A DNA stretch of 64,000 nt. Origin: CAVTRI01 sp963737075. Lineage in GTDB: Bacteria; Actinomycetota; Acidimicrobiia; Acidimicrobiales; Palsa-688. Where the stretch lies: assembly GCA_963737075.1 (NCBI GenBank), contig CAVTRI010000001.1, positions 1,488,001 through 1,552,000 of the forward strand. The letters run 5' to 3'. A program made the translations under genes and the position numbers. Below the pieces are notes generated by a model, which worked only from the letters and a program-made list of their open reading frames with translations, searched no databases and was not told the origin of the DNA. This document shows, one piece after another, positions 36,748 to 45,268 of this stretch; the stretch's first letter is position 1; each line of letters begins with the position of its first letter.

Positions 36748-37157
36748 GATTGCTGAGTTCTGTTCGCTTGATCGAACTACCGCGTGTCGTCGACCCACGA
36801 GGGAACCTCACCTTCATTGAGGGTAAGCACCAGGTTCCGTTTGAAATCAAGCGCGTCTTTTACCTTTACGATGTGCCTGGGGGCGAAACCCGCGCAGGTC
36901 ATGCCAACAAACAACTTGAGGAGTTCATTATAGCAGCTTCTGGTAGCTTTGATATTATCGCGGATGATGGCCACGAACACCAACGCTATTCCCTGAACAG
37001 ATCGTACTTCGGCCTCTACCTTCCTGGCATGATCTGGCGCGAACTCGTCAACTTCTCCTCCGGATCGGTCTGCGTCGTTCTCGCCAGTGACTACTACGAC
37101 GAAGGCGATTACCTTCGCTCGTACGACGACTACAAGATCGCAAATATGGAACATTAA
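36744..37157 (+). CDS. dTDP-4-dehydro-6-deoxyglucose 3,4-ketoisomerase (FdtA/QdtA-like cupin)
   Basis: A 137-residue protein whose ATG overlaps the aminotransferase stop (ATGA). It reads IELPRVVDPRGNLTFIEGKH, then FEIKRVFYLYDVPGGETRAG and HANKQLEEFIIAASGSFDII, then FGLYLPGMIWREL and SVCVVLASDYYDEGDYLR. These are the defining motifs of the WxcM/FdtA/QdtA cupin family, including the catalytic His in RAGHANK. It would convert dTDP-4-keto-6-deoxyglucose to the 3-keto sugar for the aminotransferase. Whether the product is the galacto (Fuc3N) or gluco (Qui3N) form cannot be told from sequence by eye. Length is normal. Confidence 0.88.
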   Translation: MRLLSSVRLIELPRVVDPRGNLTFIEGKHQVPFEIKRVFYLYDVPGGETRAGHANKQLEEFIIAASGSFDIIADDGHEHQRYSLNRSYFGLYLPGMIWRELVNFSSGSVCVVLASDYYDEGDYLRSYDDYKIANMEH

Positions 37158-37905
37158 CGACCGTGAAGCTATGGCCGCGCAATTCGGCACTGCTCCCGCG
37201 TTTTATCAGGCATCTATGGTTTTCCATCCGTATTAGTTCAGTGAGCGCCACCGAGCCTGCTAAGCCTTCTGGCTGACGAGAGGCCACCAAGAACGGTGAT
37301 CTAGATCGGATGCGGAGGCGAGGCGCGTATAATTCTCTTTCGAATAGTGAACCCGGATGGTCTGAGGTGTGGGCGAAAGTGGCCGGGGCGACCTGGCCGG
37401 TCAAAGTGGGGAGAAAGAGGAAGCATTTCCGCGATATGAGTTTTACTCTTATTTCAGCAGCGCAAGGCCTGAAGCGAGCGAAGGAAAGATGTTCGCGAAT
37501 TTGTGCATTGAAGGTTTTATCGGGCGTCCAATCTATAGCTCGAGGGAGCGGAAGCTGAAACTGTGTTTGATGTTCATGGCGCTCGGTTCGTTGGGTATGT
37601 GATGATTTTGCCATGAGAGGTTGCGGTCGGGCATGCAGTGGCGGTCGGCGTCGACGTCGGCAGAACTGAGCGCAAGGCTGTCGCCGGGAGCCATCGCCAC
37701 CGTCGCGCTCGCCGCCAGAGATCGCTCACGAGCTGGCGGCTCACAGTCAAGCAGCGATGGCGCCAGCAACGATGACAACACGTCGATCGGGACGGGGTCG
37801 ACGCCATCACGGCCAAGGTCCGTGCCGACGACCACCTCGGCGAAGGCCCGGGCGGGCTCGTCACACGTTGCTTCGGTTTCGTGGAGGGCCTCTACACCTT
37901 AGCCA
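37158..37905. other. Region without a recognisable gene
   Basis: About 750 bp between the FdtA-like gene and the convergent kinase-like gene. Short open frames on both strands carry no motifs. The downstream half is GC-rich and could be very decayed coding DNA, but I cannot assign it. Confidence 0.45.
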
Positions 37906-38910
37906 TTAGGAGTGGTCGAGCAGGATTCGGCGGCACCATCTCAAGATATTCTGGTCATCATGGGCTGACCAAAGCGCCGCGACCCAACGCCAAGCTGGGT
38001 CGAGCCAGTCGTACAAGCCGGCCGCGCGCAACCAGCTCAGGGCGACGTCAATGTCCATTGGTTGTACGACGGGAGTGATCTTCCGTACGAAGGTAGTGAT
38101 CTCGGGTGACGCTAACCAGATGGCGGCAAGGAGCGGATTCATCCGACGATCACCCGCAACAGGCAAGCTGATATCGATGACGGCGGTGATCCGGCTGCCG
38201 TCGGTAAGCATGTGGCCAGCCCATGTGTCGAGGTCGACGAACGCTGGTGCCGCAGGTTCGGGAAGCGCCTCCGCGAGTTCTACCGGGTCAATCGACCAGA
38301 AGTCGCGCGGCGATTGAGCAAGTGTTACGGCGGCCCGCTCTGCGAGATACTCACGCCAGGTAGAGGTTATGATGGCATCTTCGAGGATTAGGTCACCGAA
38401 GGTGTCCCTCGGCTCAAGGAAAAGATCACCCAGGGCAGCCGCCGCTTCGAGATGGCGCTCGATGAGCTGGCATCTCGTCTTGCCACTAGAGGACTTCAGT
38501 GCATCCAGGACAGTGCGCCCTGGGGGAGGACGCTCTATGGAAAACACTCGACCTGCATATTCGCCGACTTCGAGGACCTCCGGGAGCGCGAACGGAGGTC
38601 GAGCGCGGCTCAACTCGGAAACCAGATGCTGACGGCGAAAGAACCTCTCAGTTGAGGAATGGGCATGTAGAACTCGCAGAACCCGGTCCCCCCCGAGCGC
38701 GTATACCGTCGCCTCGTCGCCAGAGCCCAGAAGGTCGTCCGGATGGACTCCGAACCACCTCAACACAGAGGCGAGACCGCGGTCCGGCTCCTTGGGGAGA
38801 ACCTTCACCCAGCCGGAGGTGAGACGTGGATGTAGACGAAACTTAAGCCACGCTGACGCGAGATGTGGGGACTTGTAGACGAGTTTCCTCGATGCGGAGA
38901 CGACACTCAT
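37906..38910 (-). CDS. Aminoglycoside-phosphotransferase-like kinase family protein
   Basis: A 334-residue protein. The N-lobe reads LLGSGDEATVYALGGDRVLR with the Gly-rich loop, and VLRVLHAHSSTERFFRRQHL where a Lys is expected. The hinge part is VGEYAGRVFSIERPPPGRTV. The catalytic loop is atypical: FVDLDTWAGHMLTDGSRITA replaces the usual HGDxxxxN (no His-Gly, and His for Asn). AVIDISLPVAGDRRMNPLLA corresponds to the DFG-like metal site. This overall order (N-lobe, loop, ID...GDP..DLA-like) is that of the APH family. It may phosphorylate a sugar or small molecule, or be catalytically weak. It is divergent from the GT2 gene at 39208 and convergent to the FdtA/B pair. Confidence 0.65.
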   Translation of the reverse strand: MSVVSASRKLVYKSPHLASAWLKFRLHPRLTSGWVKVLPKEPDRGLASVLRWFGVHPDDLLGSGDEATVYALGGDRVLRVLHAHSSTERFFRRQHLVSELSRARPPFALPEVLEVGEYAGRVFSIERPPPGRTVLDALKSSSGKTRCQLIERHLEAAAALGDLFLEPRDTFGDLILEDAIITSTWREYLAERAAVTLAQSPRDFWSIDPVELAEALPEPAAPAFVDLDTWAGHMLTDGSRITAVIDISLPVAGDRRMNPLLAAIWLASPEITTFVRKITPVVQPMDIDVALSWLRAAGLYDWLDPAWRWVAALWSAHDDQNILRWCRRILLDHS

Positions 38911-39006
38911 GTCATTTCAAACTCCTGTCAAAGACATGATACCGATAGGAGGTCGTGGATCACGTGCCCAGACCGGTCGGTCACGACAGGTAACTTTTTC
39001 TTCACG

Positions 39007-39082
39007 GTGGTCCGCCTCCTGTTGGTGTTCTTGGCGGAACGCCCGACACCTACCAGACCGGTAGGTGCAGGCGGGGGACCAC
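39007..39082 (+). ncRNA. Candidate structured RNA element (three-stem fold)
   Basis: By hand folding: GTGGTCC (39007-39013) pairs with GGACCAC (39076-39082), extended by GCCT (39014-39017) with AGGC (39069-39072). Inside are a small hairpin GTTC/GAAC (39027-39040) and a perfect 8-bp hairpin CACCTACC/GGTAGGTG (39047-39067). It lies in the divergent spacer, 125 bp before the GT2 start at 39208 and 97 bp before the start of the minus-strand kinase gene, so the strand is unsure. It could be a leader RNA or an attenuator, or a chance fold in GC-rich DNA. Confidence 0.3.
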
Positions 39083-39207
39083 GGCCTCACTTCAACAAAT
39101 CGGGGACAATGTCTTGATGATCGTGACATGGTGAGAAGTTGGTTCTCCGCGAGGTCAAGCAGGGCGGCATAACCGCCGAACACCCTCTGGTGCTACCTTG
39201 GGTACTG

Positions 39208-39996
39208 ATGTCAGCAACGATCGTCGTCCCTCACTACAAGTCGCTGAAACTGACATTGGCCTGCCTGGCGGCCATCGCGGAGACCACCCCCACCGACCAC
39301 CAGGTCATCGTCGTCGACAATGGGACCGGGCATGACCTACCCGGACAAGTGATTCGCAATGACACCAACCGGGGCTTCGCCGTCGCTTGCAACCAAGGCG
39401 CCGCCGCCGCGGACAGTCCAGTCCTGGTATTTTTAAACAACGACACTGAACCCCGCCGCGGCTGGTTGCCACCGCTTCTGAACGCCCTGAACGAACCTAA
39501 CGTGGTCGCAGTGGCGCCCCGGCTATTAAACGCGGATGGAACCTTACAGGCAGCGGGGGCGGAGATCATAGCTCATCACAACGGCCAGCTAGAAATGATG
39601 CCGTGTCTCAGGGAACGGGCCCGTGGGCCCATCCGCTTAGCATTTGGCGCCTGCCTGGCGATGACCACGGAAGCCTTCAACGCGGTGGGCGGGTTCGATG
39701 AGCGGTATCTGAACTCGGACGAAGACTTTGACCTCTCCTTCAAAATCCAGGCGGCGGGCTGGGTCATGATGTATGAACCAGCCTCGGTTGTCATGCATCA
39801 CGGCGCCTACGCCCGCTTAGCCTACGATTCAGCAGAGGCGAGCGGGCCAGAGCGCTTCGCGTCTAAGGAAGCCAACAGACGTGTGCTCGAAGAGACTTGG
39901 GGACCCCAAATGACCCCGGACCGGACGACATCATGGTGGTTTCTCGCTCAACAATCGGCTAATTACCGACTCCGTCGGATAACCAGGCGCCGGTAA
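39208..39996 (+). CDS. Glycosyltransferase family 2 (rhamnosyltransferase-like)
   Basis: About 262 residues from ATG 39208 (MSATIVVPHYKSLKLTLACL). HQVIVVDNGTG has the first Asp; RNDTNRGFAVACNQGAAAAD is the N.GFaxaxNxG box; VLVFLNNDTEPRRGWL is the DxD-type metal site. FGACLAMTTEAFNAVGGFDE and LNSDEDFDLSFKIQAAGWVM (catalytic ED) complete the wbbL-like rhamnosyltransferase pattern. It is soluble or peripheral. It would add a deoxyhexose to a lipid-linked glycan. The 3' neighbour region (40000-40361) contains an imperfect inverted repeat that may end transcription of the convergent genes. Confidence 0.87.
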   Translation: MSATIVVPHYKSLKLTLACLAAIAETTPTDHQVIVVDNGTGHDLPGQVIRNDTNRGFAVACNQGAAAADSPVLVFLNNDTEPRRGWLPPLLNALNEPNVVAVAPRLLNADGTLQAAGAEIIAHHNGQLEMMPCLRERARGPIRLAFGACLAMTTEAFNAVGGFDERYLNSDEDFDLSFKIQAAGWVMMYEPASVVMHHGAYARLAYDSAEASGPERFASKEANRRVLEETWGPQMTPDRTTSWWFLAQQSANYRLRRITRRR

Positions 39997-40361
39997 CCGT
40001 CGCTATATGAGAACGCCCCCCTTGGCCGCTAGCCTCCCTGTTCGGGTCCCTATCGGCCGCCGGGGCTAGAGAGGGACGGCCGCGATTCAGCTGCTGCCCG
40101 CGGGCGTTCGGATGGTCCAGCCGGTGCCGCCGGAGTGGATTTCATCCTCTGTCCGTGCGCGTGTCACGCCGACTGTTCACGCGCCGGTCGGGCGCAGGGT
40201 GCCGGATGCGGCAGGCGGATTCGAAGCCGCCGACTTGGGTTCAGTCTTCACGTGCCCTGACAGAGGACCACCGGAAGGAAGAGCCGACCCTCTTGTTTAC
40301 CCTGGCCGAGCCGTTCCGGCCCTATTCGTGGCGGTGGAACCCTCAGGGGGTGATCGGCCGC
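39997..40361. other. Spacer between convergent genes, no gene seen
   Basis: Contains an imperfect inverted repeat around 40028-40080 (CTAGCC...GGCTAG and CTCCCT...AGGGA segments) that could act as a bidirectional terminator. There is no T-tract. No ORF with family motifs. Confidence 0.4.
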
Positions 40362-41291
40362 TCAGGTCTCCTTCACGAACCAGGCTGCGGTGCGGGCCAG
40401 GCCCTCCTCGAAGCCGACGGATGGGCGCCACCCGAGGTCTGCTGCCGCGGCGGTGCAGTCCGCCTGGCTGCGGCGCACGTCTCCGGGGCGGGGCTCGACA
40501 TGGCGGGCCGGTACGTCCATCTCCAGGGTGCGGCGGAGCGCGGCGAGAAGGTCTAGGAGGTTCGTCTGCCGGCCCCCGGCCACGTTGTACACCCGTCCGG
40601 CGCAGCGCGTGGCGGGCGTGTCGCCGGCGGCGAGAAAGGCGGCCACGGCGTCATCGACGTAGGTGAAGTCCCGGCTCTGCCGGCCGTCGCCATGGACCTC
40701 GGGTGGGTTGCCCGAGCGCAGGGCGTCAATGAATAGGGGGATTACCGCGGCGTACGGGCTGTCGGCCCGTTGGCGGGGCCCGTACACGTTGAACAGGCGG
40801 AGCGTCACCGTCTCCAGCCGGTGCAGCTCCCAGTACACCCGGGCGTAATGCTCCCCGGCCAGTTTGGACACTGCGTACGGCGAGCGGGGCACCCGCGGCG
40901 CCGACTCGGGGGTTGGCACCACGGCCGCGCCTCCGTAGACCGACGACGACGACGTCGACACCACCCGCCGCACCCTGGCCTGGCGGGCGGCCTCTAACAC
41001 GTTGAGCGTGCCACCTGTGTTGACCCGGTCCGTGGCCAGTGGCTCCTCGACAGACCGGAGGACAGCCCGAGTGGCGGCCAAATGAAACACCACGTCGGCC
41101 CCGGTGATCGCCTCGGCCACCGTGGCGGAGTCGGCCACGTCGCCTTCCACCAGGCGGGCGGCCGGGTTGACATTGCCCGCGTAGCCCGTGGTCAAGTTGT
41201 CGAGGACACCTACCTGGTAGCCGCGACGGACGAGGGCATCGACTACGTGGGATCCGACAAAACCGGCACCGCCTGTGACCACCACTCGCAC
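40362..41291 (-). CDS. NAD-dependent sugar epimerase/dehydratase (UDP-glucose 4-epimerase-like)
   Basis: About 309 residues from GTG 41291, with GGGGGAAGG just upstream; the frame is open further but would overlap the upstream gene. The start VRVVVTGGAGFVGSHVVDAL is the GxxGxxG NAD-binding loop. VLDNLTTGY has the Asp. Catalytic STSSSSVYGGAA (Ser/Thr) and SPYAVSKLAGEHYARVY (YxxxK) are intact, followed by RLFNVYGPRQ and HGDGRQSRDFTYVDD. It is an extended SDR that would epimerise or dehydrate an NDP-hexose. It is the third gene of a three-gene operon (45259 to 40362) with an 11 bp gap to the WecA-DUF4012 gene. Confidence 0.88.
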   Translation of the reverse strand: MRVVVTGGAGFVGSHVVDALVRRGYQVGVLDNLTTGYAGNVNPAARLVEGDVADSATVAEAITGADVVFHLAATRAVLRSVEEPLATDRVNTGGTLNVLEAARQARVRRVVSTSSSSVYGGAAVVPTPESAPRVPRSPYAVSKLAGEHYARVYWELHRLETVTLRLFNVYGPRQRADSPYAAVIPLFIDALRSGNPPEVHGDGRQSRDFTYVDDAVAAFLAAGDTPATRCAGRVYNVAGGRQTNLLDLLAALRRTLEMDVPARHVEPRPGDVRRSQADCTAAAADLGWRPSVGFEEGLARTAAWFVKET

Positions 41292-41302
41292 GTCCTTCCC
41301 CC

Positions 41303-44200
41303 TCAAGAACCCGACGACGAGTCTCGGGCCAGCTGAACCCACACCGCCCGGTCGGCGGCTTGGGTCAGGTGCGCACTGATGGTCCGGGGGCCGGTGCGAG
41401 CTGCGCCGCGAACGGCCGCTACCCGCCAGCCGGGCGCCAGCTCCACCGTCACGCTCACCTGGTCGGGCTGTACAACCGGCTGATGAGGCAGGTCCAGCTC
41501 GTACCAGCCGCCCCGCAGCAGCGCCACCTGGCCTGACAGGTGGACATCGAGGGTGGCGACCTTGCCCGACGCCAAGTCGACAAACGCTGAGTACACGTCG
41601 CTGCTTCCGTCTGTGGCCGACGACAGGGTCGTGGGAGCGCCGTTCAGTGAGGCCGACTCGAAGCCGAGCGGGCTGTAGAGACTGAAGTAGGTGGCCTCCT
41701 CGCCGGCCTGGAACCCGGCCTCGTACGGCCCGATGAGGCTCGGAGGCAGGCCGCTGGAGGGGGCCGTGTTGTCCAGGGTCATGCCGAAGGAGGCGTTGGC
41801 GATCGCCTGGGACGGGACGCCACTCTTAGTAACGCCCGTGGGCGTCAAGGCGACCTGGTAGCTGATCGCCCGGTGCAGGTAGTAGTCGATCTTGTTGGCG
41901 GCCACGTTTTGAGTGGTGAGACCGACCATGTCGGACTGCACGGCGGGCATCGCGCCGGCCAGGCCAACCTTGTCGAGGAAGCCCTCTTCCGCAGCCCGGC
42001 TGCTATACACCTGGATGTGGCGACCCGCGACCGCGGGGCCGAGCACGCTCAACAGCTGGGAGGGCTCGCCCACCTGCAGCCGGGTGAACGCGGAGAAGGC
42101 GGCGTGAGCGACGTCGCCGAGGAAGTGAGTGCGCTGCGCTTCGTCGGTGTAGGCCAGGTAGGCGTCGAATAGGGTGACGTGCTGGACGTTGGCCGCGGTG
42201 ATGGGCACCGGCCAGCCGGCCACGTGGATGGGGCCGGTGAGGGTGAGCAGCGCTTGCAGCCCAGCCGGGTCGAGCACCACCGCCCCGTCGATGGGGAACC
42301 CGCCTGACTGGGGAAACAGGTCGTCGATGACGGCCCCGACCGTCGGGAAGTCGGGTGACATGTTGATGTTCTGCCAGTTCTGTGCGGGGTTGAAGCGCTG
42401 GTACTGCGCCAGATAAGTCGACGGGGCGCGAATGGTCCGGTGCGAGCTGCCGCCGGCGTTGAGCACTCCAATTGGTCGGAAGTCCTGGAGCTGGATGTGG
42501 CCCTCGTCTGCGACCATGACGCCCCAGTCGCCGATCAACCCCCCGGTACCGCGGCCCTCCGTCGGGTTCTGCACGGCCAGGAAGTAGCGGCGGGTGCCGT
42601 CAGCCCCGAGGAGCGGTGGGAGGTAGGTGGCGGTGTTGGCCGCGGCGTCGAGCTCTCCTTGCGCCTTGTTCAGGGCCTGCTGGAGGCGGTCGGTGGCCGA
42701 GGCGACGGTCGGGACGAGATACCTCCGGGAGAGACCGGCGACGGCGTGGCTCGAGCTATCGGCGACGCCAGCAGCTCTTCGCAGCGCGGGGCCGGCTCGG
42801 GCCAGGGCCTCTACAGCGACCGTTCCCCCGTGGATCCACTGGCGGTAGTCCTGGTTCGCGGCGACCAGCTCATTGCCGGTCTCGGTCATCCTCAGCCCCG
42901 AGTCGACCAGGGTACGGGCCGCCCGGATATTGGTGGAGAGGACCGGGTAGGCCAGACCGGCGGACACGAGAGGGCTCCGGAGGTCGGCCTGCGCCCGGGC
43001 CAGGTCTCGTTGGGCCTGGTTGAGGTAGGAGGAGACGGCGCTGATCCGACCGGAGTGGGCGGCCGTCACCGCGTCCTCCAGTTCCGCCGCCCCCGCCGCC
43101 GCGGAGCTGTGGGCGCGAAGCATGGCCAGGGCCGCGGGCACGGCCAGGCCACACACCACGACAACGACTGCCGGCGCGCCCCATAGCAGCCAACGGGGCA
43201 GCCCCACCTCACCACTCGGATAGACCCGGACCCTGGTGGCCACGCCCACAACGAGGACAAGGACGCCAAGCCCGGCCAGGACTGCAGCCCACAGCGGGAT
43301 GACCTGCCGCCCGGCGAGGACGGCCAGTGCTGACATCACGCACTGCACGGCGATGAGCGTGACCGCCGCCGCCCCGCCGCCCATGCCTGTCCCGGCCAGA
43401 CGATGGGAGAGGTGGTCCCGCCCGCCCTGGAAAGGCGACCGATGATGACGGAGGCGCCCGAGGACGACGGTGACCGTGTCGGCGAGCGGCAAACCGACGA
43501 ACAACAGTGGGACGAACAGGCTTGCCGGCTCCGGGAGGGACGCCCCGGCCTGGATGGCGAGAACGACCAGCAGAAATCCCAGAAACAGGCTCCCCGCGTC
43601 GCCCATGAAGATCGAGGCGGGGCGGGCGTTGAACACCAAAAACGCCAGGCAGGCTCCCACCAGCGACGCCGCGTCGGTGACCATGTGCGCGTCGCCATTT
43701 AACCAGCCCAACAACCCAGCCCCGGCGGCCGCCGCCGCGGTGACGCCGCCGGCGAGACCATCGATGTTGTCCATCAGGTTGATGCCATTGGTGACAGCGA
43801 CGATCAACAGCACGGTCAGCACGCAGTCGAGGCCGGGGACCCCAGTGCCGACCAGCCGCAGGCCCGCGGCCAGCACTCCTATCGCGCAAGCCACCTCGAT
43901 CACGAAGCGAGGCAGCGCCGGCAGGGTACGGTCGTCGTCGACCAGGCCCATGATCGCCAGGACGGCGGCCAGACCGATGACGACGGATTCCAGCCGGCTC
44001 GGCGGATGCGCCAGACGGCCGGCGATGACGGCGATCGCAATAACGACGCCCCCGAGGTAAGGGGTGACGCGGCGGTGGGCCTTTTGCCGAGTTGGGCGGT
44101 CCACCATCCCCTGGCGCAGCGCCAGCCGCCTGGCTCCGGGAGTCAGGACCAACCCAACCCCGGCCGCTATCGCCAGGGTTGGGAGCCACGTAGGGTGCAC
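41303..44200 (-). CDS. Polyprenyl-phosphate sugar-1-phosphate transferase (MraY/WecA-like) fused to DUF4012
   Basis: A 965-residue protein in one frame. Residues 1 to about 325 are a multi-span membrane domain with all hallmarks of the PNPT family: DRPTRQKAHRRVTPYLGG, GLVDDDRTLP (about 85-94), TNGINLMDNIDGLAGG (138-153), SIFMGDAGSLFLGF (197-210) and GGRDHLSHRL (259-268, the cytoplasmic His loop). Another membrane span lies at about 338-360. Then follows an Ala-rich coiled-coil-like part (about 365-530). Next is a DUF4012 domain with RRYFLAVQNPTEGRGTGGLI (536-556) as its signature, continuing to the C-terminus. The N-domain would transfer a sugar phosphate from a UDP-sugar to a lipid carrier; DUF4012, of unknown function, should lie outside the membrane. 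The gene sits between two epimerase genes with gaps of 18 and 11 bp. No frameshift is seen at the fusion point. Confidence 0.85.
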   Translation of the reverse strand: MHPTWLPTLAIAAGVGLVLTPGARRLALRQGMVDRPTRQKAHRRVTPYLGGVVIAIAVIAGRLAHPPSRLESVVIGLAAVLAIMGLVDDDRTLPALPRFVIEVACAIGVLAAGLRLVGTGVPGLDCVLTVLLIVAVTNGINLMDNIDGLAGGVTAAAAAGAGLLGWLNGDAHMVTDAASLVGACLAFLVFNARPASIFMGDAGSLFLGFLLVVLAIQAGASLPEPASLFVPLLFVGLPLADTVTVVLGRLRHHRSPFQGGRDHLSHRLAGTGMGGGAAAVTLIAVQCVMSALAVLAGRQVIPLWAAVLAGLGVLVLVVGVATRVRVYPSGEVGLPRWLLWGAPAVVVVVCGLAVPAALAMLRAHSSAAAGAAELEDAVTAAHSGRISAVSSYLNQAQRDLARAQADLRSPLVSAGLAYPVLSTNIRAARTLVDSGLRMTETGNELVAANQDYRQWIHGGTVAVEALARAGPALRRAAGVADSSSHAVAGLSRRYLVPTVASATDRLQQALNKAQGELDAAANTATYLPPLLGADGTRRYFLAVQNPTEGRGTGGLIGDWGVMVADEGHIQLQDFRPIGVLNAGGSSHRTIRAPSTYLAQYQRFNPAQNWQNINMSPDFPTVGAVIDDLFPQSGGFPIDGAVVLDPAGLQALLTLTGPIHVAGWPVPITAANVQHVTLFDAYLAYTDEAQRTHFLGDVAHAAFSAFTRLQVGEPSQLLSVLGPAVAGRHIQVYSSRAAEEGFLDKVGLAGAMPAVQSDMVGLTTQNVAANKIDYYLHRAISYQVALTPTGVTKSGVPSQAIANASFGMTLDNTAPSSGLPPSLIGPYEAGFQAGEEATYFSLYSPLGFESASLNGAPTTLSSATDGSSDVYSAFVDLASGKVATLDVHLSGQVALLRGGWYELDLPHQPVVQPDQVSVTVELAPGWRVAAVRGAARTGPRTISAHLTQAADRAVWVQLARDSSSGS

Positions 44201-44218
44201 CGGTTGTTCCCCGGTGGC

Positions 44219-45259
44219 CTAGGAAGAAAGGACGGTCGTCGCGCCGGCCTCGAGGGCAGCCTCGGCAATGGTCTCGGCGAGGATCTGATCCAGGTTGCGC
44301 TCGGGGGCCCAGCCGGTGAGGGCGCGCACCTTGGTGGTGTCCGGCAGGCGCCGGTACATGTCCTCGATACCGACCCCGTACGCTTCTGCGTACGGGATGA
44401 ACTCCGTCGTGGACACCGATTTGGTCCGATCGATGATCCGCCGGGCAAGATCCGCGATCGTGATCTCCTCGGTGGAGCCCAGGTTGAACACCTGCCCCAC
44501 GGCGGCTGGGTGCTCGAGGAGCAGCAGCAGGGCGCGCACCACGTCGCTGACGTGGCAGAAGCAGCGCCGCTGCGTGCCATCTCCGAAAATCGTCAATGGC
44601 TCGCCGGCGAGGGCCTGGCGGATAAACCGTGGGATGACCATGCCGTACTCCGGCGACTGGCGCGGCCCCACCGTGTTGAACAGCCGGACCACGATGGTCG
44701 GCAGGCCTCGCTCCCGGTGGTAGGCGCTCGCCAGAATCTCGTCCACTGCTTTGGCAGCGGAATACGCCCACCGTTCCACGCTGAGATCGCCCAAGATACG
44801 GTCCGACCTTTCAGACAGCGGACCCGCACTGTTCTTGCCGTAGATCTCCGACGTGGATGCCACCATGATCTTGCGCCGGTACCGGTGAGCGGCGCCGATT
44901 ACGACCTCCGAGCCGCGGATGTTGGTAAGAAGCGACCGCAAGGGACGCTCAACGATCAGCTTCACCCCCACGGCCGCCGCCAGGTGGATGACCGTGTCGC
45001 ACTGGTGGACCAGCTCGTCGACCATCAATTCGTCGAGGACGGAGCCGTGGACGAACCGAAAGTCAGCATGGTTACCCACTAAGTCCAGATTGACGACCCG
45101 TCCGGTCGACAGGTTGTCCAGCACCACCACTGACTCACCCCGGTCCAGCAGGGCTTCTACCAGGTGCGAGCCAATGAACCCGGCACCTCCCGTAACCAGA
45201 ACGCCGCCTGCCACGGATCCCGACTCTATCCTCACTTTATGCCTCGTGCCACCTCTCAC
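44219..45259 (-). CDS. NAD-dependent sugar epimerase/dehydratase
   Basis: Up to 346 residues; homology starts at GGVLVTGGAGFIGSHLVEAL, so a start at GTG 45235 is also possible. VVVLDNLSTGR carries the ribose-binding Asp. IMVASTSEIYGKNSAG has the catalytic Ser/Thr. In the active-site tyrosine segment WAYSAAKAVDEI the YxxxK is intact. RLFNTVGPRQSPEYGMVIPR and FGDGTQRRCFCHVSDVV are substrate-side motifs like those of UDP-glucuronate decarboxylase or GDP-mannose dehydratase relatives. It is the first gene of the operon with the WecA-DUF4012 gene and is divergent from the ABC transporter. A decayed copy of this gene and its divergent promoter region lies at 7996-8630. Confidence 0.88.
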   Translation of the reverse strand: MRGGTRHKVRIESGSVAGGVLVTGGAGFIGSHLVEALLDRGESVVVLDNLSTGRVVNLDLVGNHADFRFVHGSVLDELMVDELVHQCDTVIHLAAAVGVKLIVERPLRSLLTNIRGSEVVIGAAHRYRRKIMVASTSEIYGKNSAGPLSERSDRILGDLSVERWAYSAAKAVDEILASAYHRERGLPTIVVRLFNTVGPRQSPEYGMVIPRFIRQALAGEPLTIFGDGTQRRCFCHVSDVVRALLLLLEHPAAVGQVFNLGSTEEITIADLARRIIDRTKSVSTTEFIPYAEAYGVGIEDMYRRLPDTTKVRALTGWAPERNLDQILAETIAEAALEAGATTVLSS

Positions 45260-45268
45260 TAGTAGCCT

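Noticed and set aside
37621..37902. Open frames in the 37.2-37.9 kb spacer as a gene
   Set aside because: No start with a ribosome binding site, no family motif, and an in-frame stop interrupts the one frame that looked protein-like.
43209..44771. A 520-codon open frame on the minus strand
   Set aside because: It is an out-of-frame shadow of the WecA-DUF4012 and epimerase genes: Pro/Arg/Gly-rich text and no motifs.
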